A stretch of DNA of 64,000 bases from Nonlabens sp. Hel1_33_55 (GCF_900101765.1 NZ_LT627735.1:1364001-1428000), one strand, 5' to 3'; shown: positions 33,620-42,346, numbered from the stretch's first letter. Numbers and translations: made by a program. Notes: generated by a model from the letters alone, not told the origin.

Positions 33620-34033
33620 ATGAATTTTACTCTATGGGAAATAGCAAAGCTTTGCACTGACGTAGGTCTGGTTGTATTGATCTGGATGGTGCAACTAGTG
33701 ATATATCCTAGTTTTTGTCATTTTGAAAGTGATGGCTTTGATCGCTGGCACCGCATTTATATGAGAAATATTACATTCATCGTACTACCGCTGATGCTCG
33801 GGCAATTAATACTTTCTGGATATCTTCTTTACACCTCTGGTTTTCAAATACTGCGTGTTGTAGATTTTCTTTTGGTAGGCAGTATGTGGTTATCCACGGC
33901 ACTATTTTATAAACCGCTTCATGAAAAATTGGTTCCCAAAAAGTTTGATATTCCTATTTGCAATCAGCTGACTAAAACCAACTGGTGGCGTGTGGTGGTG
34001 TGGAGCACCATCCTCTTATTAAATTTTATTTGA
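33620..34033 (+). CDS. Four-helix membrane protein
   Basis: A 137-residue inner-membrane protein with four predicted helices (about 8-28, 47-68, 74-94, 117-135) and conserved-looking Trp/His residues on loops (FDRWHRIYMRNI). The layout resembles DUF4149/CopD-like small membrane proteins, but I cannot place it surely. It stands alone after a palindrome copy. Confidence 0.6.
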   Translation: MNFTLWEIAKLCTDVGLVVLIWMVQLVIYPSFCHFESDGFDRWHRIYMRNITFIVLPLMLGQLILSGYLLYTSGFQILRVVDFLLVGSMWLSTALFYKPLHEKLVPKKFDIPICNQLTKTNWWRVVVWSTILLLNFI

Positions 34034-34168
34034 AAACAGTTTAAGCCTAAGAGCTATTTGAAAGCAATTCAATTGTCGATTTCTAATTAAGGTATCGACT
34101 ACCAAGTAACAGAAAAGGGACACAACTTTAGTATTGTTTTACTATCAAACCACCAATTAAAACTCATT

Positions 34169-34552
34169 ATGAAACTCACCTTACAACTTGCCGCAATCTA
34201 CAATGTCCTTTGGGGCGCTTGGGTCGTACTTTTTCCAGATATGTTCTGGGAATTAGTAGGTATGGAGCCGTTGAATCAGCCTATGGTATGGCAAGGAATG
34301 GGAATGGTAATAGGTGTTTATGGTCTAGGCTACTGGTGGGCGAGTTATGATCCCATGCGCCACTGGCCTATCGTGGCCGTCGGCATGCTGGGTAAAATAT
34401 TTGGACCTTTGGGTTTTGTGTTCAACTATGCGCAGGGAAAGGTTCCATTTGAGTTTATTTATACGTTGATCACTAACGATTTCATCTGGTGGATTCCGTT
34501 TTTCTTGATTTTGAAAAAAGTCCACACAGAATATAAATGGAAATTGACTTAG
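34169..34552 (+). CDS. Small four-helix membrane protein
   Basis: A 127-residue hydrophobic protein with four helices and several aromatic motifs (WGAWVVLFPDMFWELVGM, MVWQGMGMVIGVYGLGYWWAS, MLGKIFGPLGFVFNYAQG). Related flavobacterial sequences are sometimes called alkyl hydroperoxide reductase, for which I see no support: there is no redox Cys. Function unknown. Confidence 0.6.
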   Translation: MKLTLQLAAIYNVLWGAWVVLFPDMFWELVGMEPLNQPMVWQGMGMVIGVYGLGYWWASYDPMRHWPIVAVGMLGKIFGPLGFVFNYAQGKVPFEFIYTLITNDFIWWIPFFLILKKVHTEYKWKLT

Positions 34553-34683
34553 AAATAGATGTCAAAAAGCTCTCGCCATTATAGCACTAGTTAGCTATTA
34601 TCAACGTTACGCCTACGTTTTAAAATAAATTCGATGAGAGCTTAAGCAACAATTATCGAATACCTCAAAATTGAAAACTTAGT

Positions 34684-35406
34684 TTAGTAAACACTCATAT
34701 CCAGATACACATCCACTATTGGCCAATCACCTGCATCGGTTTCTATTTGAGAAATTTTTTCGGCGACTTCCATTCCTGATGTGACCCGGCCAAAAATCGT
34801 ATGCTCACCATCTAGATGATCTGTTGCTCTAAGCGAGATAAAAAAATCAAATGGATTGTGCCACATTTCTGGGTTGTCTTCCCATTCCTTGGCGCTGCTT
34901 AAGGTTCCGTACGCATGTTTCACGTTAGAAAGAATGTTAGGTGGTAATTTGTAATTTCCGGCGCTGCTGCGTTTAGTGGCAGTGAATGTGTCATCACTAT
35001 CACCAGCCTGAACAATGAATCTAGGTACCACTCTATGTGCTACCGTGCCATCGTAATAGCCGTTCTTGATCAAATAAACGAAACTAGCTCTGTAAATAGG
35101 TGTCTCCTCAAAAAGCTCCATTTCTATAGTGCCGAATTTTGTTTTCAAACGCACATGGGTTTCTGGATTTCTCTTGCCGTATCTAGTAAAAAACGGAATC
35201 ACACTGTCCTGTGGGATGTAACTCAATAAAGTATCACCATCTGCTGTAATGGATGGTTGGTAAAATTCTGCTAAGCTTAGTTCTTCCTTTTCCTCTTTAG
35301 AAAGTACAGGCTCTGGATCTGGTTGTATTTCTTTCGAGTGGTCCTTAGTATCTTTACAAGAAGCGATAAAACATAAAAGTAACAGCAAGCACAATTTTGA
35401 ATTCAT
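34684..35406 (-). CDS. Peptidylprolyl isomerase (cyclophilin type), lipoprotein
   Basis: A 240-residue lipoprotein (lipobox FIASC). After a ~85-residue linker region comes a cyclophilin-type domain: HVRLKTKFGTIEMELFEETPI, FVYLIKNGYYDGTVAHRVVPRFIVQAGD, HAYGTLSSAKEWEDNPEM, and HTIFGRVTSGMEVAEKI. The catalytic Arg in HRVVPRF and the Gln in VQAGD are kept. It should assist proline isomerisation of exported proteins. The start overlaps the divergent Nudix start by ten bases. Confidence 0.9.
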   Translation of the reverse strand: MNSKLCLLLLLCFIASCKDTKDHSKEIQPDPEPVLSKEEKEELSLAEFYQPSITADGDTLLSYIPQDSVIPFFTRYGKRNPETHVRLKTKFGTIEMELFEETPIYRASFVYLIKNGYYDGTVAHRVVPRFIVQAGDSDDTFTATKRSSAGNYKLPPNILSNVKHAYGTLSSAKEWEDNPEMWHNPFDFFISLRATDHLDGEHTIFGRVTSGMEVAEKISQIETDAGDWPIVDVYLDMSVY

Positions 35407-36044
35407 TCAGCGATTTTTTAGATCTAGTTCCAAAATTAACCAAAATGCCATTGCCAGGTGCAACCGCACAAATGGAAATGGCGGCTATGGAGCGCCTGGA
35501 GGAATTACAGCGCGCACAAATGGCTAACAAAACTCCCAGAGAAGCATCTACCATGATGTTGATCTATCCCAAAAATGAAGTGCCCTATTTCGTACTTATA
35601 GAACGCATGCTTTCAAAAGGAAAGCACAGCGGCCAGATTGCATTTCCTGGCGGCAGGTCAGAAGAAGAAGATGACTCTCATGCCATAACAGCATTGCGCG
35701 AGACTGAAGAAGAAGTTGGTATTTTAATGGGTGATCAAGAGGTCATAACCGCTGGAACACCAGTTTATATACCGCCCAGTAATTATCTGGTGCGTCCATT
35801 TCTCGCTTTCGCGAAAGCGAACTTATCCTTCACACCACAACCTAGCGAAGTAAAATCCATTATAGAGGTGCCGCTGCAACAATTGCTGGATCCAGCAAAC
35901 GTTACTACCTATAACCTTTCCACAAGCTACATGACAGATGTCGATGTTCCCTGTTTTTTACTAAAAGAACAAATCGTTTGGGGTGCTACCGCTATGATGC
36001 TTAACGAGTTCAAAACATTATTCACCAACGCTATCGATCGGTAG
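35397..36044 (+). CDS. Nudix hydrolase, CoA pyrophosphatase-like
   Basis: A 215-residue enzyme with the Nudix box in GGRSEEEDDSHAITALRETEEEVG, preceded by SGQIAFPGG, the signature of the NudL/PCD1 CoA-pyrophosphatase branch, which splits CoA or acyl-CoA to 4'-phosphopantetheine and 3',5'-ADP. The likely start is TTG at 35397; an ATG at 35445 would remove an N-terminal helix that seems part of the family. It overlaps the divergent cyclophilin start by ten bases. A palindrome copy is read as LAFAKAN near residue 138, after the Nudix box. Confidence 0.85.
   Translation: MNSFSDFLDLVPKLTKMPLPGATAQMEMAAMERLEELQRAQMANKTPREASTMMLIYPKNEVPYFVLIERMLSKGKHSGQIAFPGGRSEEEDDSHAITALRETEEEVGILMGDQEVITAGTPVYIPPSNYLVRPFLAFAKANLSFTPQPSEVKSIIEVPLQQLLDPANVTTYNLSTSYMTDVDVPCFLLKEQIVWGATAMMLNEFKTLFTNAIDR
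35804..35819. repeat. Highly iterated palindrome, copy 11 of 16 (coding)
   Basis: Perfect CGCTTTCGCGAAAGCG inside the Nudix gene, read as AFAKA; AGTT abuts it on the minus-strand side. Confidence 0.95.
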
Positions 36045-36132
36045 CACGGCCAATATTTCCCATAGTTATTTTAACAAATGAAAAGTGCCATGTTTTTGTA
36101 TATTGGCCTTTCGTTCAAATTTGAAATACTTC

Positions 36133-36936
36133 ATGGGATTGTTTAAGAAAAATCCTTTTGGTCATATACTTTTCTTGAAGCTTTGGTTGATTCGCATCAT
36201 GGGTGTTCTATCACACCGGCGCTATCGTGGCTTTAATGAATTACAAATTGACGGTAGCGAGATCATAAAAGATCTACCACCTCAAGGCGTTTTGTTCGTT
36301 TCAAACCATCAGACTTATTTTGCAGATGTTGTGAGTATGTTTCACGTATTCAACGCCTCGCTTTCTGGTCGCAATGACAGTATCAAGAACGTGGGATATC
36401 TATGGAAACCAAAGCTCAACATCTACTACGTCGCGGCAAAAGAAACCATGGAAAGTGGTTTGCTACCTAAGATTATGGCTTATGCTGGCGCCATTACTGT
36501 GGAGCGCACCTGGCGTGCAAAAGGTGAGGAAATCAACCGCTCTGTAAATCCAGATGATACTAAGAACATAGGGATTGCTCTTGATGAAGGTTGGGTGATC
36601 ACGTTCCCACAGGGAACTACAAAACCTTTCAAGCCTATACGCAAGGGAACAGCTCACATCATAAAGCAGTACAAACCTATAGTAGTTCCTATCGTCATAG
36701 ATGGTTTTCGACGCAGTTTTGACAAAAAGGGATTGCGCATCAAGAAGCGCAATATCCTCCAATCCATGGAAATCAAACCGCCGCTAGAGATCGATTATGA
36801 AAATGATAGCGTTGAAAAGATTGTGGAGCAATTGGAATATGCTATTGAACAACATTCTTCTTTCCTGAAGGTCATCCCTGCAGAGGCGCTACAGGATATG
36901 GAAGATCTCAATAAACAGCGTCGCTGGGAATATTAA
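36133..36936 (+). CDS. 1-acyl-sn-glycerol-3-phosphate acyltransferase family
   Basis: A 267-residue membrane-associated acyltransferase of the PlsC family, which adds the second acyl chain in phosphatidate synthesis. The acceptor motif reads VSNHQTYFAD, so five rather than the usual four residues lie between His59 and Asp65. Later blocks are AGAITVERTWRAKG, the FPQGTTKPFKPIRKGTAH substrate loop, and VPIVIDGF. The ATG at 36133 avoids an implausible leader. It follows the Nudix gene by 88 bases. Confidence 0.85.
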   Translation: MGLFKKNPFGHILFLKLWLIRIMGVLSHRRYRGFNELQIDGSEIIKDLPPQGVLFVSNHQTYFADVVSMFHVFNASLSGRNDSIKNVGYLWKPKLNIYYVAAKETMESGLLPKIMAYAGAITVERTWRAKGEEINRSVNPDDTKNIGIALDEGWVITFPQGTTKPFKPIRKGTAHIIKQYKPIVVPIVIDGFRRSFDKKGLRIKKRNILQSMEIKPPLEIDYENDSVEKIVEQLEYAIEQHSSFLKVIPAEALQDMEDLNKQRRWEY

Positions 36937-36998
36937 TTCCACCATCTTTTTTAGAACCGTTAATGGCTGCCTTTACAACATTTTGTTTGTAGGGATTC

Positions 36999-37014
36999 CG
37001 CTTTCGCGAAAGCG
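36999..37014. repeat. Highly iterated palindrome, copy 12 of 16 (pheT promoter region)
   Basis: Perfect CGCTTTCGCGAAAGCG ending ten bases before the pheT -7 box, so it occupies the -33 position. Confidence 0.95.
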
Positions 37015-37024
37015 TGCTTACCAC

Positions 37025-37032
37025 TATCTTTG
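37025..37032 (+). promoter_or_regulatory. -7 box of pheT
   Basis: TATCTTTG matches TAnnTTTG; the ATG follows 20 bases later. There is no TTG at the right distance, because the palindrome fills that position. Confidence 0.65.
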
Positions 37033-37052
37033 CCCACTTAATCGACACTTTT

Positions 37053-39476
37053 ATGAAGATTTCCTACAACTGGCTCAAGCAGTTCATCAACGTTGCAGAT
37101 GACCTGGACAAACACACGGCTTTACTGACCTCTTTAGGTCTAGAAGTTGAAGGAGTCACGCCTTTTGAAAGTGTAAAAGGTGGATTGAAAGGTGTTGTCG
37201 TTGGACATGTAGTCGAATGTAAAAAACATTCCAACGCAGATAAACTTAAGCTTACTAAAGTTGATATAGGTAATGAAGTTGTTCAAATCGTATGTGGCGC
37301 TGCAAACGTGGCAGCAGGTCAAAAAGTTCCCGTAGCGACCATAGGTACAACACTTTATGATGCTAAAGGCGAAGCGTGGAAAATCAAGAAAGGAAAAATA
37401 CGTGGCGAGGAAAGCCATGGAATGATCTGTGCCGAGGATGAATTGGGATTAGGAACCTCGCACGCGGGAATCATGGTGCTGGACGATGAGCTAGAACCGG
37501 GAACACCACTAGCCGAGGTTTTTGAGATCGAAAGCGATCATGTGATCGAGATAGGCCTTACTCCTAACCGTGCAGATGCCATGTCGCATATGGGCGTTGC
37601 CCGTGACTTGAGAGCTGGACTTGCGGTCAATGAGGATGCACCGTCTTTTATAACTCCATCGCTAAGCAGTTTTCACGTAGACTCTCGTGCCAATCGATTT
37701 GACATTGAAGTTGTGAATAATGAACTAGCACCGCGTTATTGTGGTGTTTCCATCAATGGGCTTAAGATCGAACCATCACCCAATTGGCTTAAAAATAGAT
37801 TAAAGGCGATAGGAATCACTCCTAAAAATAATGTGGTAGATATCACGAACTATGTGATGCATGAGATAGGCCAGCCGCTGCATGCCTTTGATGCAACCAA
37901 TATTGAAGGAAATAAAATCATTGTGCAGACCTTACCTAGCGGCACGCCATTTACTACACTTGATGGTGTGATTCATGAACTGCATGAGGAAGATTTAATG
38001 ATATGTGATACAGAAAAACCTTTGTGTATCGCTGGAGTCTATGGTGGACAAAATAGCGGAGTTACTGATGGAACTACAAGCATTTTCCTTGAAAGTGCCT
38101 ACTTCAATCCAGTGAGTATACGCAAGACGGCAAAACGTCATGGATTCAATACAGATGCGTCCTTTAGATTTGAAAGAGGAATTGATCCCAACATCACAGA
38201 AGACGCTCTCAAGAGAGCAGCGATTCTTATCAAGGAAATAGCTGGAGGCGAGATTACAAGTGATATAAGTGACCTGTATCCAGTAAAAATTGAAGATTAC
38301 GAAGTCTTCCTGCCATTTGCCAAAATCGATTCTCTAATAGGCCAAAAAATTGATCGTGCAGAAATTAAGGAAATCCTTAGAACACTTGACATCAATGTAA
38401 AAAATGTTACTGAAACTGGCTTGGGATTAAGTATTCCAGCTTATCGTAATGATGTAAGCCGTCCAGTAGATGTGATCGAAGAAATATTGAGGGTTTACGG
38501 TTATGACCGTATAGAAACCAGCGTGAAGCTAAACGCTTCCATCGCGCCTAGTTCGCGTTTGGATAGCTTTAAAATTGAGAATATCGTTGCCCAGCAGCTC
38601 ATAGGTCAAGGCTTTATAGAGATGATGGCTAACAGCTTAACTGCTGCAAAGTATCATGAACTCACGGAGCAGATTTCCGCTAAGAACGAAGTGAAAATAT
38701 TGAATCCGTTGAGTAAGGACTTGTCCGTGATGCGTCAGAGTTTGCTTTACGGCGGTCTGGAAGCTATTGCCTACAACTTAAATAGAAAGCAAAACGATCT
38801 CAAGTTCTTTGAATTTGGTAATAGTTACCATCAATTTAAAGAAAGAAGTTTTACAGAACAAAAACACCTGTCAATTCTAACCGTTGGAAATGTTCAACCC
38901 AACGCATGGAATGCCACTGACATTAAAGCCGATTTCTTTTACATTAAAGGCGCTGTGATTTCTATATTGAACCGATTGGGAATAGAAACGATCAGTGAGA
39001 AAACGACTAAAATGGACTTTTTGAGTGAAGGGCTTGCTCTAAGTTCTGGCGGAAAGTTGGTAGATATAGGAATGGTGAAAAAGAAAATCGCTCGTTCTTT
39101 TGATATAGACGAGCCTGTTTTTTATGCCAATATTTATTGGAGCGAAGTCTTGAAACTCGTTAGTAAAGAGCATCGTCCTATTGAAGAAATCTCTAAGTTC
39201 CCGCCTGTGAATAGAGACCTGGCTCTATTGGTTGATCAACAAACCTCATTTAAAGAGCTACAGAACGTAGCCTTTCAAGCCGAGCGTAAACTATTAAAAA
39301 CTGTAGAGTTGTTTGATGTTTATGAAGGAAAGGAACTTCCTAAAGGGAAGAAATCCTATGCATTGAGTTTTAAACTTCAGGATCAAGAAAAAACGTTGAC
39401 TGATAAGCAAATCGACAAAGTAATGAGCAAAGTCCAAGATCAGTTAGAGAAGCAAGTAGGCGCTACTGTTCGATAA
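37053..39476 (+). CDS. pheT: Phenylalanyl-tRNA synthetase, beta subunit
   Basis: This 807-residue subunit of the alpha2beta2 enzyme charges tRNA-Phe. Domains in order: a tRNA-binding (EMAP-like) domain at about 40-150 (GVVVGHVVECKKHSNADKL), the B3/B4 editing domain at about 205-395, B5 at about 400-470, the catalytic-like core, and a C-terminal FDX-ACB anticodon domain from about 710 (FPPVNRDLALLVD to the end). The start at MKISYNWLKQF is the family start. pheS is not adjacent. A small membrane-protein gene follows after 127 bases without a recognised signal. Confidence 0.97.
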   Translation: MKISYNWLKQFINVADDLDKHTALLTSLGLEVEGVTPFESVKGGLKGVVVGHVVECKKHSNADKLKLTKVDIGNEVVQIVCGAANVAAGQKVPVATIGTTLYDAKGEAWKIKKGKIRGEESHGMICAEDELGLGTSHAGIMVLDDELEPGTPLAEVFEIESDHVIEIGLTPNRADAMSHMGVARDLRAGLAVNEDAPSFITPSLSSFHVDSRANRFDIEVVNNELAPRYCGVSINGLKIEPSPNWLKNRLKAIGITPKNNVVDITNYVMHEIGQPLHAFDATNIEGNKIIVQTLPSGTPFTTLDGVIHELHEEDLMICDTEKPLCIAGVYGGQNSGVTDGTTSIFLESAYFNPVSIRKTAKRHGFNTDASFRFERGIDPNITEDALKRAAILIKEIAGGEITSDISDLYPVKIEDYEVFLPFAKIDSLIGQKIDRAEIKEILRTLDINVKNVTETGLGLSIPAYRNDVSRPVDVIEEILRVYGYDRIETSVKLNASIAPSSRLDSFKIENIVAQQLIGQGFIEMMANSLTAAKYHELTEQISAKNEVKILNPLSKDLSVMRQSLLYGGLEAIAYNLNRKQNDLKFFEFGNSYHQFKERSFTEQKHLSILTVGNVQPNAWNATDIKADFFYIKGAVISILNRLGIETISEKTTKMDFLSEGLALSSGGKLVDIGMVKKKIARSFDIDEPVFYANIYWSEVLKLVSKEHRPIEEISKFPPVNRDLALLVDQQTSFKELQNVAFQAERKLLKTVELFDVYEGKELPKGKKSYALSFKLQDQEKTLTDKQIDKVMSKVQDQLEKQVGATVR

Positions 39477-39603
39477 TTGTCTGAATAGTAGATAATAAAT
39501 ATTTCTAACTCTATTGATAGTTTTAAAGTAGCTCTACGACCTAAGGATGGAAGCTAGGATTTTACATCGTTAAGTTCTAACTTTCATAACTAATTCGATC
39601 TAT

Positions 39604-40323
39604 ATGCTGCGTAGGACTAACATTGAGCAAAAATTACAGCAATCCCGTAATAAGACGATTCAAGAATCAGATATTCTGGATCAGGTCAGGGAAATTCTGG
39701 CACAGGATGATCTCAAGGAAGATGCCATTATCGCGAGAATGAAAAGTCCGCAGAAACCGACACCTCGCAACTCATTTGATATTGATTTATTGGATAGTGA
39801 TAAGATTTATCACGTCGATCAAATAAGAGACATTTGCGTCGATTATAGGTTGAGATTCTTAGATACTCGTTATTTTAAGAACGAAATACCTCAAGAGGCG
39901 CTCAATAAAATCAAGCAGCTAGAAAAAGATCACCAAACAACATTGAGAGGTTTTAAAATAGTAGCTCCTTCAAAGATGTTTAAGTTGGAGAATGCAGATG
40001 ATCCTTTGCTGTTTGCTCCTATTGGTAATGGATATTTTTATTTGATTCATAAATGGGGTAATGATCTTAACGCATTTAGAAAAGCATGGGCTTGGCCCTT
40101 TAAGTCTTTTGAGAACTTGATTATCTGTACAATTCTGGTAAGTCTTGTAGCAGCTTATGCGGTTCCCAACGGAATATTTTCTAAGGATACTAGCGGCGTC
40201 CAATTTGTTCTAATATTCTTTTTTACCTTCAAGTCAATAGCTGCAATGGTATTGTATTACTCTTTTGCCGCTGGCAAAAATTTTAATACAGCCATCTGGA
40301 ACAGTAAGTATTTTAATGCCTAA
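39604..40323 (+). CDS. Conserved flavobacterial two-helix membrane protein
   Basis: A 239-residue protein whose first ~165 residues are soluble (IYHVDQIRDICVDYRLRFLDTRYFKNEIPQEA, then FKIVAPSKMFKLENADDPLLFAPIG), followed by two C-terminal membrane helices (about 178-197 and 208-228). I recall similar hypothetical proteins in flavobacteria, but no function. A strong terminator follows, so it is probably the end of its own transcript. Confidence 0.65.
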   Translation: MLRRTNIEQKLQQSRNKTIQESDILDQVREILAQDDLKEDAIIARMKSPQKPTPRNSFDIDLLDSDKIYHVDQIRDICVDYRLRFLDTRYFKNEIPQEALNKIKQLEKDHQTTLRGFKIVAPSKMFKLENADDPLLFAPIGNGYFYLIHKWGNDLNAFRKAWAWPFKSFENLIICTILVSLVAAYAVPNGIFSKDTSGVQFVLIFFFTFKSIAAMVLYYSFAAGKNFNTAIWNSKYFNA

Positions 40324-40356
40324 CAGCATTCATTATAATAGTTAGATTAATGTTGG

Positions 40357-40386
40357 AAACGCCTCTTTACAGAGGCGTTTTTTTTA
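40357..40386 (+). terminator. Rho-independent terminator
   Basis: Stem AACGCCTC/GAGGCGTT (40358-40365 and 40372-40379) followed by a T9 run. Confidence 0.9.
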
Positions 40387-40409
40387 TCTTGTCGATCAAA
40401 TATTGAACT

Positions 40410-40616
40410 ATGGCAGCACGCAGGCGTAACCCATTAATGGGCGGGATTTTTGCAATGATTATGATAGGTTTTGGTAGTTACCGCTTGTTCGTTCACTTTT
40501 CTGGACGTGCGACTCTGGAAACTTGGCAACTTGTAATTACCGGTGCGGTTATTCTATATGGTTTATTTGTAGCCTATAGCGTTCTAACCCAAAAACCAGA
40601 AAACCCAAGTGAGTAA
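40410..40616 (+). CDS. Tiny two-helix membrane protein, paralogue A
   Basis: A 68-residue protein with a basic start (MAARRRNP) and two membrane helices (about 10-27 and 40-58). It aligns along its length with the next gene (IGFGSYRLFVHFSGRATLETWQ against IGIGSWKTYDYYTGDETMATYQ). The stop shares one base with the next ATG (TAATG), so the pair is translationally coupled. Function unknown. Confidence 0.7.
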   Translation: MAARRRNPLMGGIFAMIMIGFGSYRLFVHFSGRATLETWQLVITGAVILYGLFVAYSVLTQKPENPSE

Positions 40617-40807
40617 TGGCCGATTCAAAATCAAACTATAATTTATTACTGGCTATTGCCTTCATTGGAATCGGTTCCTGGAAAACGTATGATTATTATA
40701 CAGGCGATGAAACTATGGCGACCTATCAAGTCGTGCTATCCATACTTTTGATCGTAATCGGTTTTTACCAGTTGTGGCGTTGGAATGTGCAACGTGAAAA
40801 GCCATAG
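40616..40807 (+). CDS. Tiny two-helix membrane protein, paralogue B
   Basis: A 63-residue protein with two helices (about 8-25 and 36-54) and a short basic tail (WNVQREKP). It is a tandem paralogue of the preceding gene and shares its stop-start overlap. The two may form a heteromer. No named family recognised. Confidence 0.7.
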   Translation: MADSKSNYNLLLAIAFIGIGSWKTYDYYTGDETMATYQVVLSILLIVIGFYQLWRWNVQREKP

Positions 40808-40859
40808 ATATTCTCGAGTGAGAAATCAAAATGCTGTTTCAAAAATTTTAGAAAAGTAA

Positions 40860-41378
40860 TTAGCTAACTTTCAACGCAGCCATCTTAATAGCTGCAATAG
40901 CTGCTTCTGAGCCTTTATTACCGTGAATACCACCACTACGTGCTACAGATTGCGCATGCGTATCATCTGTCAAAACACAAAAAATTACAGGGATTCTAGT
41001 TTTATTCAGATTCAAGTCTTTGATGCCGCTGGTGACTCCTTGACAAACAAAATCAAAATGTGCCGTTTCACCTCTAATCACACTACCTATTGCGATTACG
41101 GCATCTAAAGCTCTTTTTTGTCGCTTACCGGGAACGCTAAAGGTCGATTCCTGCATTTTGCGGCAACCGTAAATTAATTCAAAAGATCCAGGAACATCAT
41201 ATCGATGGATAGCCTCTTTATTAAGCCCACAATCAATAAGCGTTTCTACAGCGCCTTTGTAAAGGTTCTCTGTAATATCATCATTCCATTCAGACACGAC
41301 TAGTCCTATGCGCATCTTTGATGCGTCAGGCAAACTATCCTTGTCATAATGGGAAAGGTCCTTACCGGCTGTTGCCAT
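40860..41378 (-). CDS. ribH: 6,7-dimethyl-8-ribityllumazine synthase
   Basis: A 172-residue enzyme that condenses 5-amino-6-ribitylamino-uracil with dihydroxybutanone phosphate, the next-to-last step of riboflavin synthesis. Key parts are VVSEWNDDITENLYKGA, YDVPGSFELIYG, AVIAIGSVIRGETAHFDFVCQG, IPVIFCVLTDDT and the GNKGSEAA near the end. The length is slightly longer than many at the N-terminus (MATAGKDLSHYDKDSLPDAS). It lies three bases after the TPR gene on the same strand, an arrangement I recall in flavobacteria. Confidence 0.96.
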   Translation of the reverse strand: MATAGKDLSHYDKDSLPDASKMRIGLVVSEWNDDITENLYKGAVETLIDCGLNKEAIHRYDVPGSFELIYGCRKMQESTFSVPGKRQKRALDAVIAIGSVIRGETAHFDFVCQGVTSGIKDLNLNKTRIPVIFCVLTDDTHAQSVARSGGIHGNKGSEAAIAAIKMAALKVS

Positions 41379-41381
41379 AAT

Positions 41382-42161
41382 CTAGTTGGAAGCTGCTTGG
41401 GCTTGACCTAAAAGAATTTTTGCCGTTTGAGCTTCAGCAGCAGATTCGTATTCTTCTTCAATACGCTCAAGATTCTTGATTGCAGTGCTATTATCACCAG
41501 TCAAGAGAGCCGCTTGAGCTCCTTTCAATAAATACTTGGGAGTTGTAAAGTCATTAGGAACTACATCTGCAGCTTCGTTGTAATACTTAACAGCATCCTC
41601 AGCTTGGTCAACTTGCATAAGTGCATCACCTATACCAGCTTTAGCATAAGCCTCCATAATAGAGCCATCACCATCGTAAGCTGTCAAGTAATCAATCGCT
41701 TTTTGATAATTGGTTCCACCTAAATTAAGATAAGCCATACCAGCTTGATAGTTGGCGATGTTACCAGCGTCAGTTCCGCCATAGTTTTCTGCTAGTTGCA
41801 ACAAACCATATTTTCCTTCACCACCTTCTAGTGCAAGGTTATAAAGAGAATCCTGCTCCTCACCGGTAGCATTTACTGCTTGTTCGTAAAAGCTAAAAGC
41901 CTGAGTGGACTCTTCTAGAGCTTCATCTGCTTTAGGTCCAACTACAAATGCAGTGTATGCCCAGATGGCAGCAGCGATTACAGCTATTGCGATAACGGTA
42001 TATAGAATAACATTTTGGTTTTTGGCAACCCATTCTTCGGTTCTTCCTGCGCCTTCATCAAGTGATTCAAAAATCTCTGCCGTTGTCGACTCTTGATCTT
42101 CGATTACTTCTTTCTCCTTCTGCGTTTTAGGCTTGTAACCTCTTTTATTATATGTGGCCAT
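41382..42161 (-). CDS. TPR membrane protein (YfgM-like)
   Basis: A 259-residue protein with a charged cytoplasmic N-terminus, one membrane helix (about 47-68), then extracytoplasmic tetratricopeptide-like helix pairs (residues ~90-255), including YGLLQLAENYGGTDAGNIANYQAGMAYLNLGG in segments and EAYAKAGIGDALMQVDQAEDAVKYYNEAADV. Topology matches YfgM-type periplasmic chaperone partners of SecYEG. The ATG at 42161 gives a normal start; a longer frame is unlikely since TATTTTTG at 42182-42189 is a promoter box. ribH follows by three bases. Confidence 0.8.
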   Translation of the reverse strand: MATYNKRGYKPKTQKEKEVIEDQESTTAEIFESLDEGAGRTEEWVAKNQNVILYTVIAIAVIAAAIWAYTAFVVGPKADEALEESTQAFSFYEQAVNATGEEQDSLYNLALEGGEGKYGLLQLAENYGGTDAGNIANYQAGMAYLNLGGTNYQKAIDYLTAYDGDGSIMEAYAKAGIGDALMQVDQAEDAVKYYNEAADVVPNDFTTPKYLLKGAQAALLTGDNSTAIKNLERIEEEYESAAEAQTAKILLGQAQAASN

Positions 42162-42181
42162 TATCAAATTTATTGAACGCG

Positions 42182-42189
42182 CAAAAATA
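42182..42189 (-). promoter_or_regulatory. -7 box of the TPR-ribH operon
   Basis: TATTTTTG on the minus strand, 20 bases before the ATG; no ideal TTG upstream. Confidence 0.55.
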
Positions 42190-42246
42190 TAATTTTTATC
42201 GGTATTAAAAAACGCGTAATGACTTATTCTTCTAGCGGGCAATCCT

Positions 42247-42254
42247 TAAATTTG
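42247..42254 (+). promoter_or_regulatory. -7 box of recF
   Basis: TAAATTTG matches TAnnTTTG. The leader to the ATG at 42347 is about 85 bases and includes a palindrome copy. Confidence 0.55.
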
Positions 42255-42283
42255 GCATTGCAGTGAAGTAGTTATCTATGTTA

Positions 42284-42299
42284 CGCTTTCGCGAAAGCG
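42284..42299. repeat. Highly iterated palindrome, copy 13 of 16 (intergenic)
   Basis: Perfect CGCTTTCGCGAAAGCG in the recF leader, 48 bases before the start; flanks on the minus strand are AGTT and TAAC. Confidence 0.95.
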
Positions 42300-42346
42300 A
42301 ACTAGACACAATCCTCTATACATCAATATATTACAATCTATTAATT

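Noticed and set aside
34565..34665. Distant inverted repeat AAGCTCTC/GAGAGCTT between two genes
   Set aside because: The loop of about 60 bases and short arms make a terminator or attenuator unconvincing.
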